A stretch of DNA of 13,874 nt. Origin: Clostridiales bacterium UBA1316. Lineage in GTDB: Bacteria; Bacillota; Clostridia; Oscillospirales; Oscillospiraceae. Below are positions 6,636 to 13,084 of this stretch, piece after piece. The number at the start of each line of letters is the position of its first letter. Position 1 is the first letter of the stretch. The notes beneath the pieces are model-generated. The model saw only the letters and a list, made by a program, of their open reading frames with translations. It searched no databases and was not told the DNA's origin. The DNA lies in the NCBI GenBank assembly GCA_002307055.1, contig DBTM01000008.1, positions 1-13,874 of the forward strand. Direction: 5' to 3'. A program made the position numbers and the translations under genes.

Positions 6636-7696
6636 TGAAGAAGAAAGCCAGGACACTGATCATTCTTGGCGCTGTCTTAGTTCTCTGCATCGGCGCTTAT
6701 ATCGGTGTCTCCGTCTACACAGCCAGCCAGACGCAAAAAACAGCCGCTGAGGCAAAAGCCTCCGAGATCTATGCAGCCGGAAGAGGTTCACCTGTTAATA
6801 TTTCTTATATGAGCGCGCAGACCGGCAAAACAGTGTCGCTCACGTTTGAAAAGGATAAGTGGTACGTTGCCGACAATAAAGATTTCCCGCTTAATCAGTC
6901 CTCCGTGACAGGAATCGCATCGGCAATAGACAGCCTGAGCGCGGTCAGAACCTTCGATATTACAAATGCCTTGTCGGTTTACGGACTTGACGACCCGGCA
7001 TATACGCTTAAAGCGTCCGATACGGCGGGGAATACGATGAGCCTGCTCATCGGCACGCAGAACGGCGACGATTATTACGCCATGACAGACGGCGGGAACA
7101 AAATCTACACGATTCCCTCGGCGCTTGTCAGCGATCTGAACACGGACATCACCAGCATGATGACGCTTGATTCGATACCGGTGATGAGCGAGAAGACGAT
7201 CAATACAATCAAGCTCACAAACGGCACATCCTCGCTCACACTGGATAAGCATGAAAACAAAGACAGCACATATACCTGGTTTATTGTCAACGGCACGAAA
7301 TACACAGCGGCTGACGAATTTGTTATACCTGCCGATACCGATACTTCGGCGGAAAAATCCGCTGCAAAATATATCAGCGACGCGGTGACGGGGCTGAGCA
7401 CCGCAGCGTTTTCCACAGGCGCCGCCTTCAGGCCGACAGCCGACGAGCTGAAAGCAGACGGCCTCGATGTTCCGCAGCTGACGGTAACGGTTGATTATTC
7501 GTCCGCAGCCGGAACCGATACGCTCGGCCAGGCGACAACCACGAAGGAGACGGTTGTCCTGGAAATCGGCGGTGCACTTACCGACAGCAGCGGCTATTAT
7601 GCCAGAATTCAGAGCTCGCAGGAGATTGAAGTCCTGCCGAATGAAACCGTAGGGCCTCTTTATGAAGCCCTCCAGGCTTTAGGCACCGTCGGCTGA
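6635..7696 (+). CDS. DUF4340 domain membrane-anchored protein
   Basis: Last gene of the exporter operon; 353 residues. A short basic start (MKKKAR) and one membrane helix (about 7-29) anchor a large extracytoplasmic region. This shows the repetitive beta pattern of DUF4340: WYVADNKDFPLNQSSV (near 73-88), FDITNALSVYGLDDPAYTLK, then a second related module from about 190 (INTIKLTNGTSSLTLDK, TWFIVNGTKY). The YGLDDP block is characteristic. ATG 6635 overlaps the GldG-like stop (TGATG) and has GGAGG 8-9 bases upstream. A longer frame opening at 6551 lies inside the GldG gene and has no reason to be used. DUF4340 genes are habitually next to gldG-like genes, so a structural or substrate-handling role with that protein is inferred. 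The molecular function is not known. Confidence 0.88.
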   Translation: MKKKARTLIILGAVLVLCIGAYIGVSVYTASQTQKTAAEAKASEIYAAGRGSPVNISYMSAQTGKTVSLTFEKDKWYVADNKDFPLNQSSVTGIASAIDSLSAVRTFDITNALSVYGLDDPAYTLKASDTAGNTMSLLIGTQNGDDYYAMTDGGNKIYTIPSALVSDLNTDITSMMTLDSIPVMSEKTINTIKLTNGTSSLTLDKHENKDSTYTWFIVNGTKYTAADEFVIPADTDTSAEKSAAKYISDAVTGLSTAAFSTGAAFRPTADELKADGLDVPQLTVTVDYSSAAGTDTLGQATTTKETVVLEIGGALTDSSGYYARIQSSQEIEVLPNETVGPLYEALQALGTVG

Positions 7697-7728
7697 TTGA
7701 AAAGCAGCTGATATCTCATATACTTTTT

Positions 7729-7767
7729 ACCCGAAGGCTCCGGTGTTTCCGGAGCCTTCGGGTTTTC
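7729..7767 (+). terminator. Intrinsic terminator of the ABC exporter operon
   Basis: 15-bp perfect stem ACCCGAAGGCTCCGG (7729-7743) and its complement (7749-7763) with the loop TGTTT, followed by a short TTTT. It lies 33 bases after the DUF4340 stop. Confidence 0.92.
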
Positions 7768-7822
7768 CACCGCTTTTCCGTCAATATATTTAAAAAAGAT
7801 GTTTATTTGTTACCGCCTGTTG

Positions 7823-7831
7823 TGTTATAAT
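7823..7831 (+). promoter_or_regulatory. Extended -10 promoter of the uracil permease gene
   Basis: TGTTATAAT is a perfect TGn plus TATAAT extended -10; the -35 region (TTATTT, 7803-7808) is poor, as is usual for this promoter class. The implied start near 7838 leaves a leader of only about 25 bases, too short for a PyrR-type attenuator. Confidence 0.7.
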
Positions 7832-7861
7832 GTGCCAAACGTTCAAAGGGGAGGGTTTTTT

Positions 7862-9217
7862 ATGCCAGGTAAAATAATTCAAGTCGAAGAAAAAGTCCCG
7901 TTGGGTAAGGGCTTCGCACTCAGTCTCCAGCATATGTTCGCAATGTTCGGCGCTTCGGTATTGGTTCCTATGATATTTGGAATTAATCCGGGCGTTGTTT
8001 TATTGATGAACGGTATCGGCACCCTGATTTTTATTCTCATTACCAAAGGGAAAGCTCCTGCCTACCTAGGCTCCAGTTTTGCTTTTCTTGCGCCTGTTGC
8101 CCTGATCATCGGCAGCGGCAGTACTTTAGACGGCTCTAAATACCCGCTGGCTCTGGGTGGGTTTGTCATCGTCGGCGTTGCCATCTGCCTTGTCGCGCTC
8201 ATTATTAAGCTCTTCGGGACGAAGTGGATTGATATTATCCTCCCGGCTGCCGCCATGGGGCCTATCGTCGCGCTGATCGGCTTGACGCTTGCCGCGACGG
8301 CAGCGAAAAGCGGCGGACTTCCTGTTCCCGACGTTAAGCTGAGCGACATTGACTACAGGAATGTCATCGTCTTTTGTATCACGCTGTTTGTAGCGATTTT
8401 CGGTTCTGTCCTCTTTAAAAAGTTTTTGGCGGTCATCCCGATTCTCATTGCCATCATCGTCGGATACCTTGCCGCCGCCTGTTTCGGTATCGTCCAAATT
8501 GCACAAGCCGATTTTTTTGTAACACCAACGTTCCAAACCCCGAAGTTTGATCTCGCGGCTATTCTGATAATTCTTCCGGCTGCCCTTGTCATTGTCACTG
8601 AGCACATCGGGCACCAGATGGTGACAAGCAAGATTGTCGGCCGCGATTTGATTAAAGACCCCGGCCTGCACAGAACGCTCCTCAGCGACGGCTTGTCTAC
8701 TATATTGTCCGGCTTCGTCGGCGCCGTCCCAACAACGACATACGGCGAGAACATCGGCGTTATGGCAATTACCAAGGTTTACAGCGTCTGGGTCATCGGC
8801 GGTGCCGCTGTCATATCGATTGTCGTCTCCTTTATCGGGCCTGTCTCCGCGCTGATACAAGCCATGCCATGGTGTGTTATCGGCGGCGTCAGCTTCATGC
8901 TTTACGGCATGATCGCCGCCTCCGGTCTCCGGCTGCTCGTCGAAGCGAAGGTTGATTACAGCCGCTCCCGCAACCTGGCACTCACCTCGGTCGTCCTTGT
9001 CACGGGACTTTCCGGCGCCTATATCCCGATCGGCGCGTCATTCCAGCTGAGCGGTCTCACGCTTGCCACCATCGTCGGCATGCTGCTTGGCATCATCTTC
9101 TATATCCTCGATAAGCTGAAGCTCACCAACGACATTGAGGCGGAGACGGCAGATGTAAAATCAGTATCGGCAGCAAAAACAAGCAAATCAAAAAGATCCA
9201 ACAAATCAAAAAAATAA
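7862..9217 (+). CDS. uraA: Uracil permease (NCS2/NAT family, UraA/PyrP type)
   Basis: Cytoplasmic-membrane uracil:proton symporter for pyrimidine salvage; 451 residues with about 14 membrane segments. The NCS2 signatures are present: VPLGKGFALSLQHMFAMFGA at the N-terminus, TEHIGHQ with E247, and TTTYGENIGVMAITKVYS with E296. The two glutamates are 49 residues apart, as are E241 and E290 of E. coli UraA, which bind uracil and drive proton coupling. YGENIGV favours uracil over xanthine or urate carriers. ATG 7862 follows GGGGAGGG at a 6-base spacing; the frame extends 21 codons further up but crosses the promoter. The last 20 residues are a Lys/Ser-rich tail (KTSKSKRSNKSKK) that looks cytoplasmic and is longer than usual. 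Transcribed alone, with a terminator on either side. Confidence 0.94.
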   Translation: MPGKIIQVEEKVPLGKGFALSLQHMFAMFGASVLVPMIFGINPGVVLLMNGIGTLIFILITKGKAPAYLGSSFAFLAPVALIIGSGSTLDGSKYPLALGGFVIVGVAICLVALIIKLFGTKWIDIILPAAAMGPIVALIGLTLAATAAKSGGLPVPDVKLSDIDYRNVIVFCITLFVAIFGSVLFKKFLAVIPILIAIIVGYLAAACFGIVQIAQADFFVTPTFQTPKFDLAAILIILPAALVIVTEHIGHQMVTSKIVGRDLIKDPGLHRTLLSDGLSTILSGFVGAVPTTTYGENIGVMAITKVYSVWVIGGAAVISIVVSFIGPVSALIQAMPWCVIGGVSFMLYGMIAASGLRLLVEAKVDYSRSRNLALTSVVLVTGLSGAYIPIGASFQLSGLTLATIVGMLLGIIFYILDKLKLTNDIEAETADVKSVSAAKTSKSKRSNKSKK

Positions 9218-9232
9218 AGCAGTTCTGATAAA

Positions 9233-9285
9233 AAGGGCGTGCCGCTGAGCGTTTACAAAAACATCAGCGGCACGCCCTTATTTTA
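9233..9285 (+). terminator. Intrinsic terminator after the uracil permease
   Basis: 16-bp perfect stem AAGGGCGTGCCGCTGA (9233-9248) with its complement at 9264-9279, a 15-base loop, and a T-rich tail (TTATTTTATT). Confidence 0.92.
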
Positions 9286-9302
9286 TTCTTGTCGGAATAG
9301 TA

Positions 9303-9331
9303 TTGACAAAATAACTTTAACGATGTAAACT
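9303..9331 (+). promoter_or_regulatory. Promoter of the beta-eliminating lyase gene
   Basis: Consensus TTGACA (9303-9308), a 17-base spacer and TAAACT (9326-9331), giving a start near 9338 and a leader of about 155 bases. AACTTTAA lies in the spacer (9313-9320) and recurs at 9344-9351. The second copy is part of the inverted repeat AAACTTT-A-AAAGTTT (9343-9357), which may be an operator or a weak hairpin. Confidence 0.75.
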
Positions 9332-9368
9332 GATATCAATTAAAACTTTAAAAGTTTAAAGCATAATG

Positions 9369-9457
9369 CAGGAAAGCGTAAAAGCAGCTCTGACGACAAA
9401 AGGTGGTAATACGGGATATTCTCCCCTCCTTTGAGATATCATGGAGCGGGAGTTTTT
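9369..9457 (+). promoter_or_regulatory. T-box-like antiterminator/terminator leader lacking a recognisable Stem I
   Basis: AGGTGGTAATACGGG (9401-9415) resembles the T-box bulge (consensus AGGGTGGNACCGCG, variants with GGTGGTA-ACG). In the antiterminator form AAAGG (9399-9403) can pair with CCTTT (9428-9432), and GGGA (9413-9416) with TCCC (9422-9425). In the terminator form CTCCCCTCC (9421-9429) pairs with GGAG-C-GGGAG (9443-9452, one bulged C), followed by TTTTT (9453-9457). The two forms exclude each other. TGGT in the bulge would pair with an ACCA tRNA end, meaning discriminator A; tyrosine tRNA has A, bacterial tryptophan tRNA usually G. A small hairpin (CAG...CTG with a 3-base bulge, 9369-9392) precedes it. 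Only about 60 bases separate the predicted start from the T-box, and no specifier-loop or AG-bulge pattern is visible, so a standard Stem I is missing. The tRNA response is inferred. Confidence 0.62.
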
Positions 9458-9493
9458 ATTTGGTAATCTATATAAAAATAGGAGTGGGTCAAT

Positions 9494-10942
9494 ATGCCAA
9501 CCGTAAAAATGTACACAGGTGAAAAAATTCCTCTGGAGATGCACAAGGTCCGTATCGTTCAAAAACTCAATCTGCTGCCTGTTGAAGAGCGTGTCAAGGC
9601 GATTACAGATGCCGGCAACAACACATTTTTACTGCAAAACTGTGATGTGTTTCTGGATATGCTGACAGACAGCGGCGTCAACGCGATGAGCGATAACCAG
9701 TTGGCTTCCATGATGATAGCGGACGATGCTTATGCCGGGTCCGCGACATTTACAAGATTATCGAATAAATTAACCGAAATTTTCGGTACGAAATATTTTC
9801 TCCCCGCACATCAAGGCAGGGCTTGCGAGCATATCCTCGCTAAAACCTATGTTACCGGAGGCAGCGTTGTGCCGATGAACTTCCACTTTACAACAACGAA
9901 GTCGCACATAACCCAGTGCGGGGGCGCGGTTGAAGAGGTTATCATTGACGAGGGTGTTAAGCCTAGAAGCACCTGCATGTTCAAGGGCAATACCGACATC
10001 GCCAAGCTGCGCGCGGTCATTGATAAAAACGGGCCTAAAAATATCCCGTTTGTGCGTCTTGAGGCTGGTACGAACCTTGTCGGCGGGCAGCCGTATTCAA
10101 TGGAAAACATGAAGGATGTCCGCAAGGTCTGCGACGAATACGGTATTATGCTGGTTATGGACGCAAGCCTTCTGCAGGATAACCTATACTTTATTAAAAC
10201 ACGTGAGGAGAGCTGCAAAAATAAAACCATCCGCGAAATCACGCGCGAAATGGCCGATCTGTGCGACATTATTTATTTCTCGGCGCGTAAGCTTGGCGCG
10301 GCCCGCGGCGGCGGGATTATCACAAACAGCGAAAAAGCTTACAGAGCCATGCGCGACTTTGTTCCGCTTTTCGAAGGTTTCCTGACCTACGGCGGCATGT
10401 CTGTCCGCGAGATGGAAGCTATGACCGTCGGCCTTGAGGAGACCATGGATGAGGAAGTGATTAATCAGGGCCCGCAGTTCATCGAATATATGGTGAATGA
10501 GCTTGATAAAAAAGGCATCCCCGTTGTCACCCCTCCGGGCGGCCTTGGCTGCCATCTGAACGCCGGAGAGTTCATTCCCCAGGTAGCGCAGGGGCAGTAC
10601 CCCGCCGGTGCGCTCGCAGCTGCCATGTACATAGCGGGCGGTGTCCGCGGAATGGAGCGCGGCACCCTGTCAGAGCAGAGAAACCCGGACGGCAGCGAGC
10701 GTTTTGCCGAGATTGAGCTCCTTCGTCTGGCTATGCCGAGGCGCGTCTTCACCCTGTCGCAGGTCAAATACGCCATAGACCGCATCACATGGCTCTACGA
10801 AAACCGTGCGATAGTCGGCGGCCTGACCTTCACCGAGGAGCCCGCCATCATGCGCTTCTTCGTCGGCCGCCTCGCCCCCGTCTCCGACTGGCAGACAAAG
10901 CTTGCCGCGAAGTTCCGCAAGGATTTCGGGGATAGTTTATAA
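9494..10942 (+). CDS. PLP-dependent beta-eliminating lyase, tyrosine phenol-lyase/tryptophanase family
   Basis: Cytoplasmic fold-type I PLP enzyme of 482 residues. The family splits aromatic amino acids into pyruvate, ammonia and phenol or indole. Conserved by alignment from memory with characterised tyrosine phenol-lyase: Y80 (DDAYAGS), Q107-G108-R109 (HQGRA), F132-T133, N194 (GTNLVGGQP), D223, PLP lysine K266 (FSARK), R389 (GMERG) and R411 (RLAMPRR). R389 matches the Arg that binds the phenol-side substrate in tyrosine phenol-lyase, whereas tryptophanase has Ile there, which leans towards a tyrosine-like substrate. Deviations: the Arg three residues after the PLP Asp is L226, and the usual KKD around the lysine is R265-K266-L267. 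The exact substrate is therefore uncertain. The start has AGGAGTGGG five bases upstream, and the preceding leader carries a T-box-like attenuator. A tryptophanase label from automatic annotation would be unsafe. Confidence 0.87.
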   Translation: MPTVKMYTGEKIPLEMHKVRIVQKLNLLPVEERVKAITDAGNNTFLLQNCDVFLDMLTDSGVNAMSDNQLASMMIADDAYAGSATFTRLSNKLTEIFGTKYFLPAHQGRACEHILAKTYVTGGSVVPMNFHFTTTKSHITQCGGAVEEVIIDEGVKPRSTCMFKGNTDIAKLRAVIDKNGPKNIPFVRLEAGTNLVGGQPYSMENMKDVRKVCDEYGIMLVMDASLLQDNLYFIKTREESCKNKTIREITREMADLCDIIYFSARKLGAARGGGIITNSEKAYRAMRDFVPLFEGFLTYGGMSVREMEAMTVGLEETMDEEVINQGPQFIEYMVNELDKKGIPVVTPPGGLGCHLNAGEFIPQVAQGQYPAGALAAAMYIAGGVRGMERGTLSEQRNPDGSERFAEIELLRLAMPRRVFTLSQVKYAIDRITWLYENRAIVGGLTFTEEPAIMRFFVGRLAPVSDWQTKLAAKFRKDFGDSL

Positions 10943-10967
10943 AAAGTATAACTTCATAATACATATA

Positions 10968-11004
10968 GCGGGTAAGCCTCTTGCATTACGAGACGTTTAC
11001 CCGC
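10968..11004. terminator. Possible hairpin between the convergent lyase and sigma-factor genes
   Basis: GCGGGTAA (10968-10975) pairs with TTACCCGC (10997-11004), and CTCT with GAGA inside the loop extends it. No T-run follows on either strand, so factor-independent termination is doubtful. The 129-base spacer otherwise shows nothing. Confidence 0.4.
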
Positions 11005-11071
11005 CATATCTCTCGGCTCAACGCGGTACGCCAGACAAGCTTTAGCGTTTAATGCCTCTGTGCCGTGCCCT

Positions 11072-12745
11072 CTATTGCTTTATAATGACCAATGTCAGCG
11101 GTGACCCTTGTTCCGGGGTGTCAGGCAGCCAAAGCTTACCGTCCTGTGCAGCGTACATGAGTGTGTATATTCCGAAATCCCATAAATCGACGTAAGTATG
11201 ATAATTTATATAGCTCTTATGAATTTTTGGAAAGCTGACTTTATGCATTGCTGAAATTTTCTTCCCAAGCTCGGCTAATACAGGTTCGATCATCTCCATG
11301 AGCGGACGGTAAATTTCTTCTCTTAAAACATCTATTTGCTCAGGTGTAAAAATTACAAAAATTGGTTTGTAGTTATCACCGTCTTTTGTAATCAGACCGT
11401 CTGCTATCGCCTCCGCAAGCGCTTCTTTTCCATGAGGCTCCAGCTTGTCTTCTGAAAACCAAGGCTCTATAACAGAGATATATATCCAGTACAGCAGCGT
11501 ACATTTAGTGCCTTCCGCGTGAACGATATCCGGGTGATATTCGTTTCTGGCAAAGCTATTTACACCCAGCCAATAGTACATGTCTGTATTACTTTCCGGA
11601 ATGCAGCTGTCTGATATAATTCCGCAATATCCACCCCAGAGGATTTCGCCTTTATAACCATTCGGGTCAAGTTCCTGCCCCTCGGATTTATCGGTTGCCA
11701 TGATAATATATTTACCGCCGTCCGGTCTGATGGGACGGATGTCCATGCGTTTTAAACGCATCAGGAGAGGACTGTTTCGGCTTGTAAAGCTTATGAACAT
11801 CGTGATGATTGCCCACATAAGCCGCTCAGTCGGAAAAGTAGACCCCCAGAAACCGATAGCACGAATCTCTTTTTCATGCGCCCAGAGATAATCTATTACT
11901 TTGTCAATTAATTCTTTTCTGCTTTCGGAAAATAAAGTGCCAATGTCCTGCATATGCCGTCTGCTGATGATGGGAAAAGCAGTGACGTATTTTTTCCCAT
12001 CCAGCAGCATAAATTCCTGTTTCATCAACCAGTCCAGATCATATTCCAGATATGGCTTTGGGATACCTGTGCATTCTGCAAGCTCATCCATGCTTTTTGG
12101 ATTGAGGTGACATAGAAGGCAGAGGTTTTGCTTGATTAGGCTGCTGTTTATCTGCTTTGTGCCGGGGTTCGGCCCGCCATTGCCGGATAGTCCGACAGAG
12201 AGTCTGCCTGGCCGATAAATATAATCTGTAGTCGCGGTACTCATACGCTCAATCTCCTTTTTTACTTTTTTACGAGCGTCAAAAAGATGCCATGTGACGG
12301 TGCTTTCTGTTGAACCGAGCTTTCGCGCCGTTTCCGCAATCGAATAACCGTCAATATAGTGCAGGATCATTGATTCACGTTGTATGTAACTAAGTTTCGA
12401 TATTTCGCTTCGCATTTTTGCGATTTGAAACGTCTTAATTTCATCCGAAATCATTTCGGTTACAAAATCAGTATCATCTTTAAAGCCTTCGTCAAGCTCG
12501 GCAACTTTTGCGTGCTTCGTTTTCTCACGAAGATAATTACACCAGCAGTAATGCGCAACCTTCCAAAGAAGATTTTCAGGTTTTTCCACAGATTCAGCCT
12601 TTGCAGCCGCCATGAAATACTGCGAAAAAACCTCCTGCGTCAATTCCTCGCCGATGGAGCGGCTGCCTGTTTTCCTTACCGCCCACGACAGGATTATCTC
12701 GAGATAGTTTTCTATCGCCTGCTCAAAAAACAATTCATTGTTCAT
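11072..12745 (-). CDS. ECF-like sigma-70 family factor with a winged-helix segment and a long C-terminal region
   Basis: 557 residues, where a plain ECF sigma factor has about 170-200. Residues 5-90 are sigma region 2 (EELTQEVFSQYFMAAAKA at 33-50; LLWKVAHYCWCNYLREK at 59-75). Residues 112-167 are region 4, with the helix-turn-helix DGYSIAETARKLGSTESTVT (132-151). A Gly/Pro-rich linker follows (about 180-196), then about 200-262 looks like a winged helix (SSLIKQNLCLLCHLNPKSMDELAECTGIPK, then LDWLMKQEFMLLDGKKYV). The remaining 295 residues are soluble-looking, rich in Trp and Tyr, and match no domain I know. This suggests a sigma factor with built-in sensing or regulation rather than a separate anti-sigma. 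ATG 12745 follows GAGGCGG at 7-8 bases; TTG 12778 is in frame but has no ribosome site. The gene is richer in A+T than the core genes to its left. Confidence 0.82.
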   Translation of the reverse strand: MNNELFFEQAIENYLEIILSWAVRKTGSRSIGEELTQEVFSQYFMAAAKAESVEKPENLLWKVAHYCWCNYLREKTKHAKVAELDEGFKDDTDFVTEMISDEIKTFQIAKMRSEISKLSYIQRESMILHYIDGYSIAETARKLGSTESTVTWHLFDARKKVKKEIERMSTATTDYIYRPGRLSVGLSGNGGPNPGTKQINSSLIKQNLCLLCHLNPKSMDELAECTGIPKPYLEYDLDWLMKQEFMLLDGKKYVTAFPIISRRHMQDIGTLFSESRKELIDKVIDYLWAHEKEIRAIGFWGSTFPTERLMWAIITMFISFTSRNSPLLMRLKRMDIRPIRPDGGKYIIMATDKSEGQELDPNGYKGEILWGGYCGIISDSCIPESNTDMYYWLGVNSFARNEYHPDIVHAEGTKCTLLYWIYISVIEPWFSEDKLEPHGKEALAEAIADGLITKDGDNYKPIFVIFTPEQIDVLREEIYRPLMEMIEPVLAELGKKISAMHKVSFPKIHKSYINYHTYVDLWDFGIYTLMYAAQDGKLWLPDTPEQGSPLTLVIIKQ

Positions 12746-12802
12746 ACCGTCACCGCCTCTCTTCTCAAACGCTTTCAATTGTATAGTAACGGGAGATTAA
12801 AA

Positions 12803-12815
12803 ATCTTAGTAAGAT
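12803..12815. promoter_or_regulatory. Inverted repeat upstream of the sigma-factor gene
   Basis: ATCTTA-G-TAAGAT, a perfect 6-bp inverted repeat 58 bases before the ATG. On the minus strand TACTAT/TATACA boxes lie between it and the gene, without a good -35. It may be an operator, possibly for autoregulation. Confidence 0.3.
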
Positions 12816-12872
12816 ATATTTCGTTTGTATGAATATAAGGGAACGCCTATGTGCGAAGCTATGCATAATTCA

Positions 12873-12913
12873 ATTCTTGGTAGGGTAAGCGCAGAGCCCC
12901 TACCTTATAGAAT
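12873..12913. other. Stable hairpin of unknown role upstream of the sigma-factor gene
   Basis: GGTAGGG (12879-12885) pairs with CCCTACC (12898-12904), with ATTCT/AGAAT (12873-12877 and 12909-12913) extending the base of the stem. There is no T-run on either strand, and it does not form a tRNA. It lies between the uvrA remnant and the sigma gene and could be a leader structure or a junction mark. Confidence 0.4.
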
Positions 12914-12921
12914 GAACTAAA

Positions 12922-12950
12922 TAAAAACCGACGCGTATAGCATCGGCTTT
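12922..12950 (-). terminator. Decayed copy of the uvrA terminator
   Basis: On the minus strand GCCGATGCTATACGCGTCGG then TTTTTATTT. It matches the intact uvrA terminator at 13717-13752 (GCCGATGCTATATGTGTCGG) but has lost part of the outer stem. It may still end transcription of the zinc-ribbon gene. Confidence 0.6.
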
Positions 12951-12959
12951 CAAAGTATC

Positions 12960-13084
12960 TTAATGTGTGTACTGCGGATTTAAGAACAGCTATATATACT
13001 CTCGCACGCGGCAAGAGGTCCAGCGAAGAGGATTTTCGCCACAGGTGTCGCCGAATACTCGGCCGAGGATGACGGTATGGATCG
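12960..13084 (-). pseudogene. Remnant of a second uvrA 3' end
   Basis: On the minus strand GGCGACACCTGTGGCGAAAA continues TCCTCTTCGCTGG, closely matching the intact uvrA tail at 13829-13873 (GGCGACGCCGGCGGCGAAAT, then CCTCTTCGCCGG). Matching blocks continue to a TAA-like end and the terminator copy. To the right, GTCATCCTCGGCC near 13057-13073 fits the UvrA VIDLGP codons with three bases lost. An extra A in GAAAATCC shifts the frame, and several small deletions follow, so it cannot encode the UvrA C-terminus. It starts directly after the stop codon of the zinc-ribbon gene (13085). Confidence 0.78.

Noticed and set aside
7801..7861. PyrR- or purine-type riboswitch before the uracil permease
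   Set aside because: The extended -10 at 7823-7831 leaves only about 25 bases of leader, and no hairpin pair is present.
8126..8860. Long minus-strand open frame inside the uracil permease gene
   Set aside because: Its product is highly charged low-complexity text with no domain. It is the reverse-complement shadow of a strongly biased membrane-protein gene.
9366..9434. 22-codon open frame in the lyase leader, overlapping the T-box and ending in the terminator stem (contains one Tyr codon)
   Set aside because: It has no ribosome binding site ahead of its ATG and no run of regulatory codons. The alternative RNA pairings explain the region better than a leader peptide.
10968..11004. Strong bidirectional terminator between the lyase and sigma genes
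   Set aside because: The stem exists but neither strand has a T-run after it, so it is kept only as a low-confidence hairpin.
12380..12832. Plus-strand frame opposite the sigma-factor start
   Set aside because: It has no domain or credible ribosome site. The opposite strand carries clear sigma regions 2 and 4.
12873..12913. tRNA or tRNA-like fragment
   Set aside because: Only a simple two-part stem forms; there is no T-arm GTTCRA sequence or cloverleaf.
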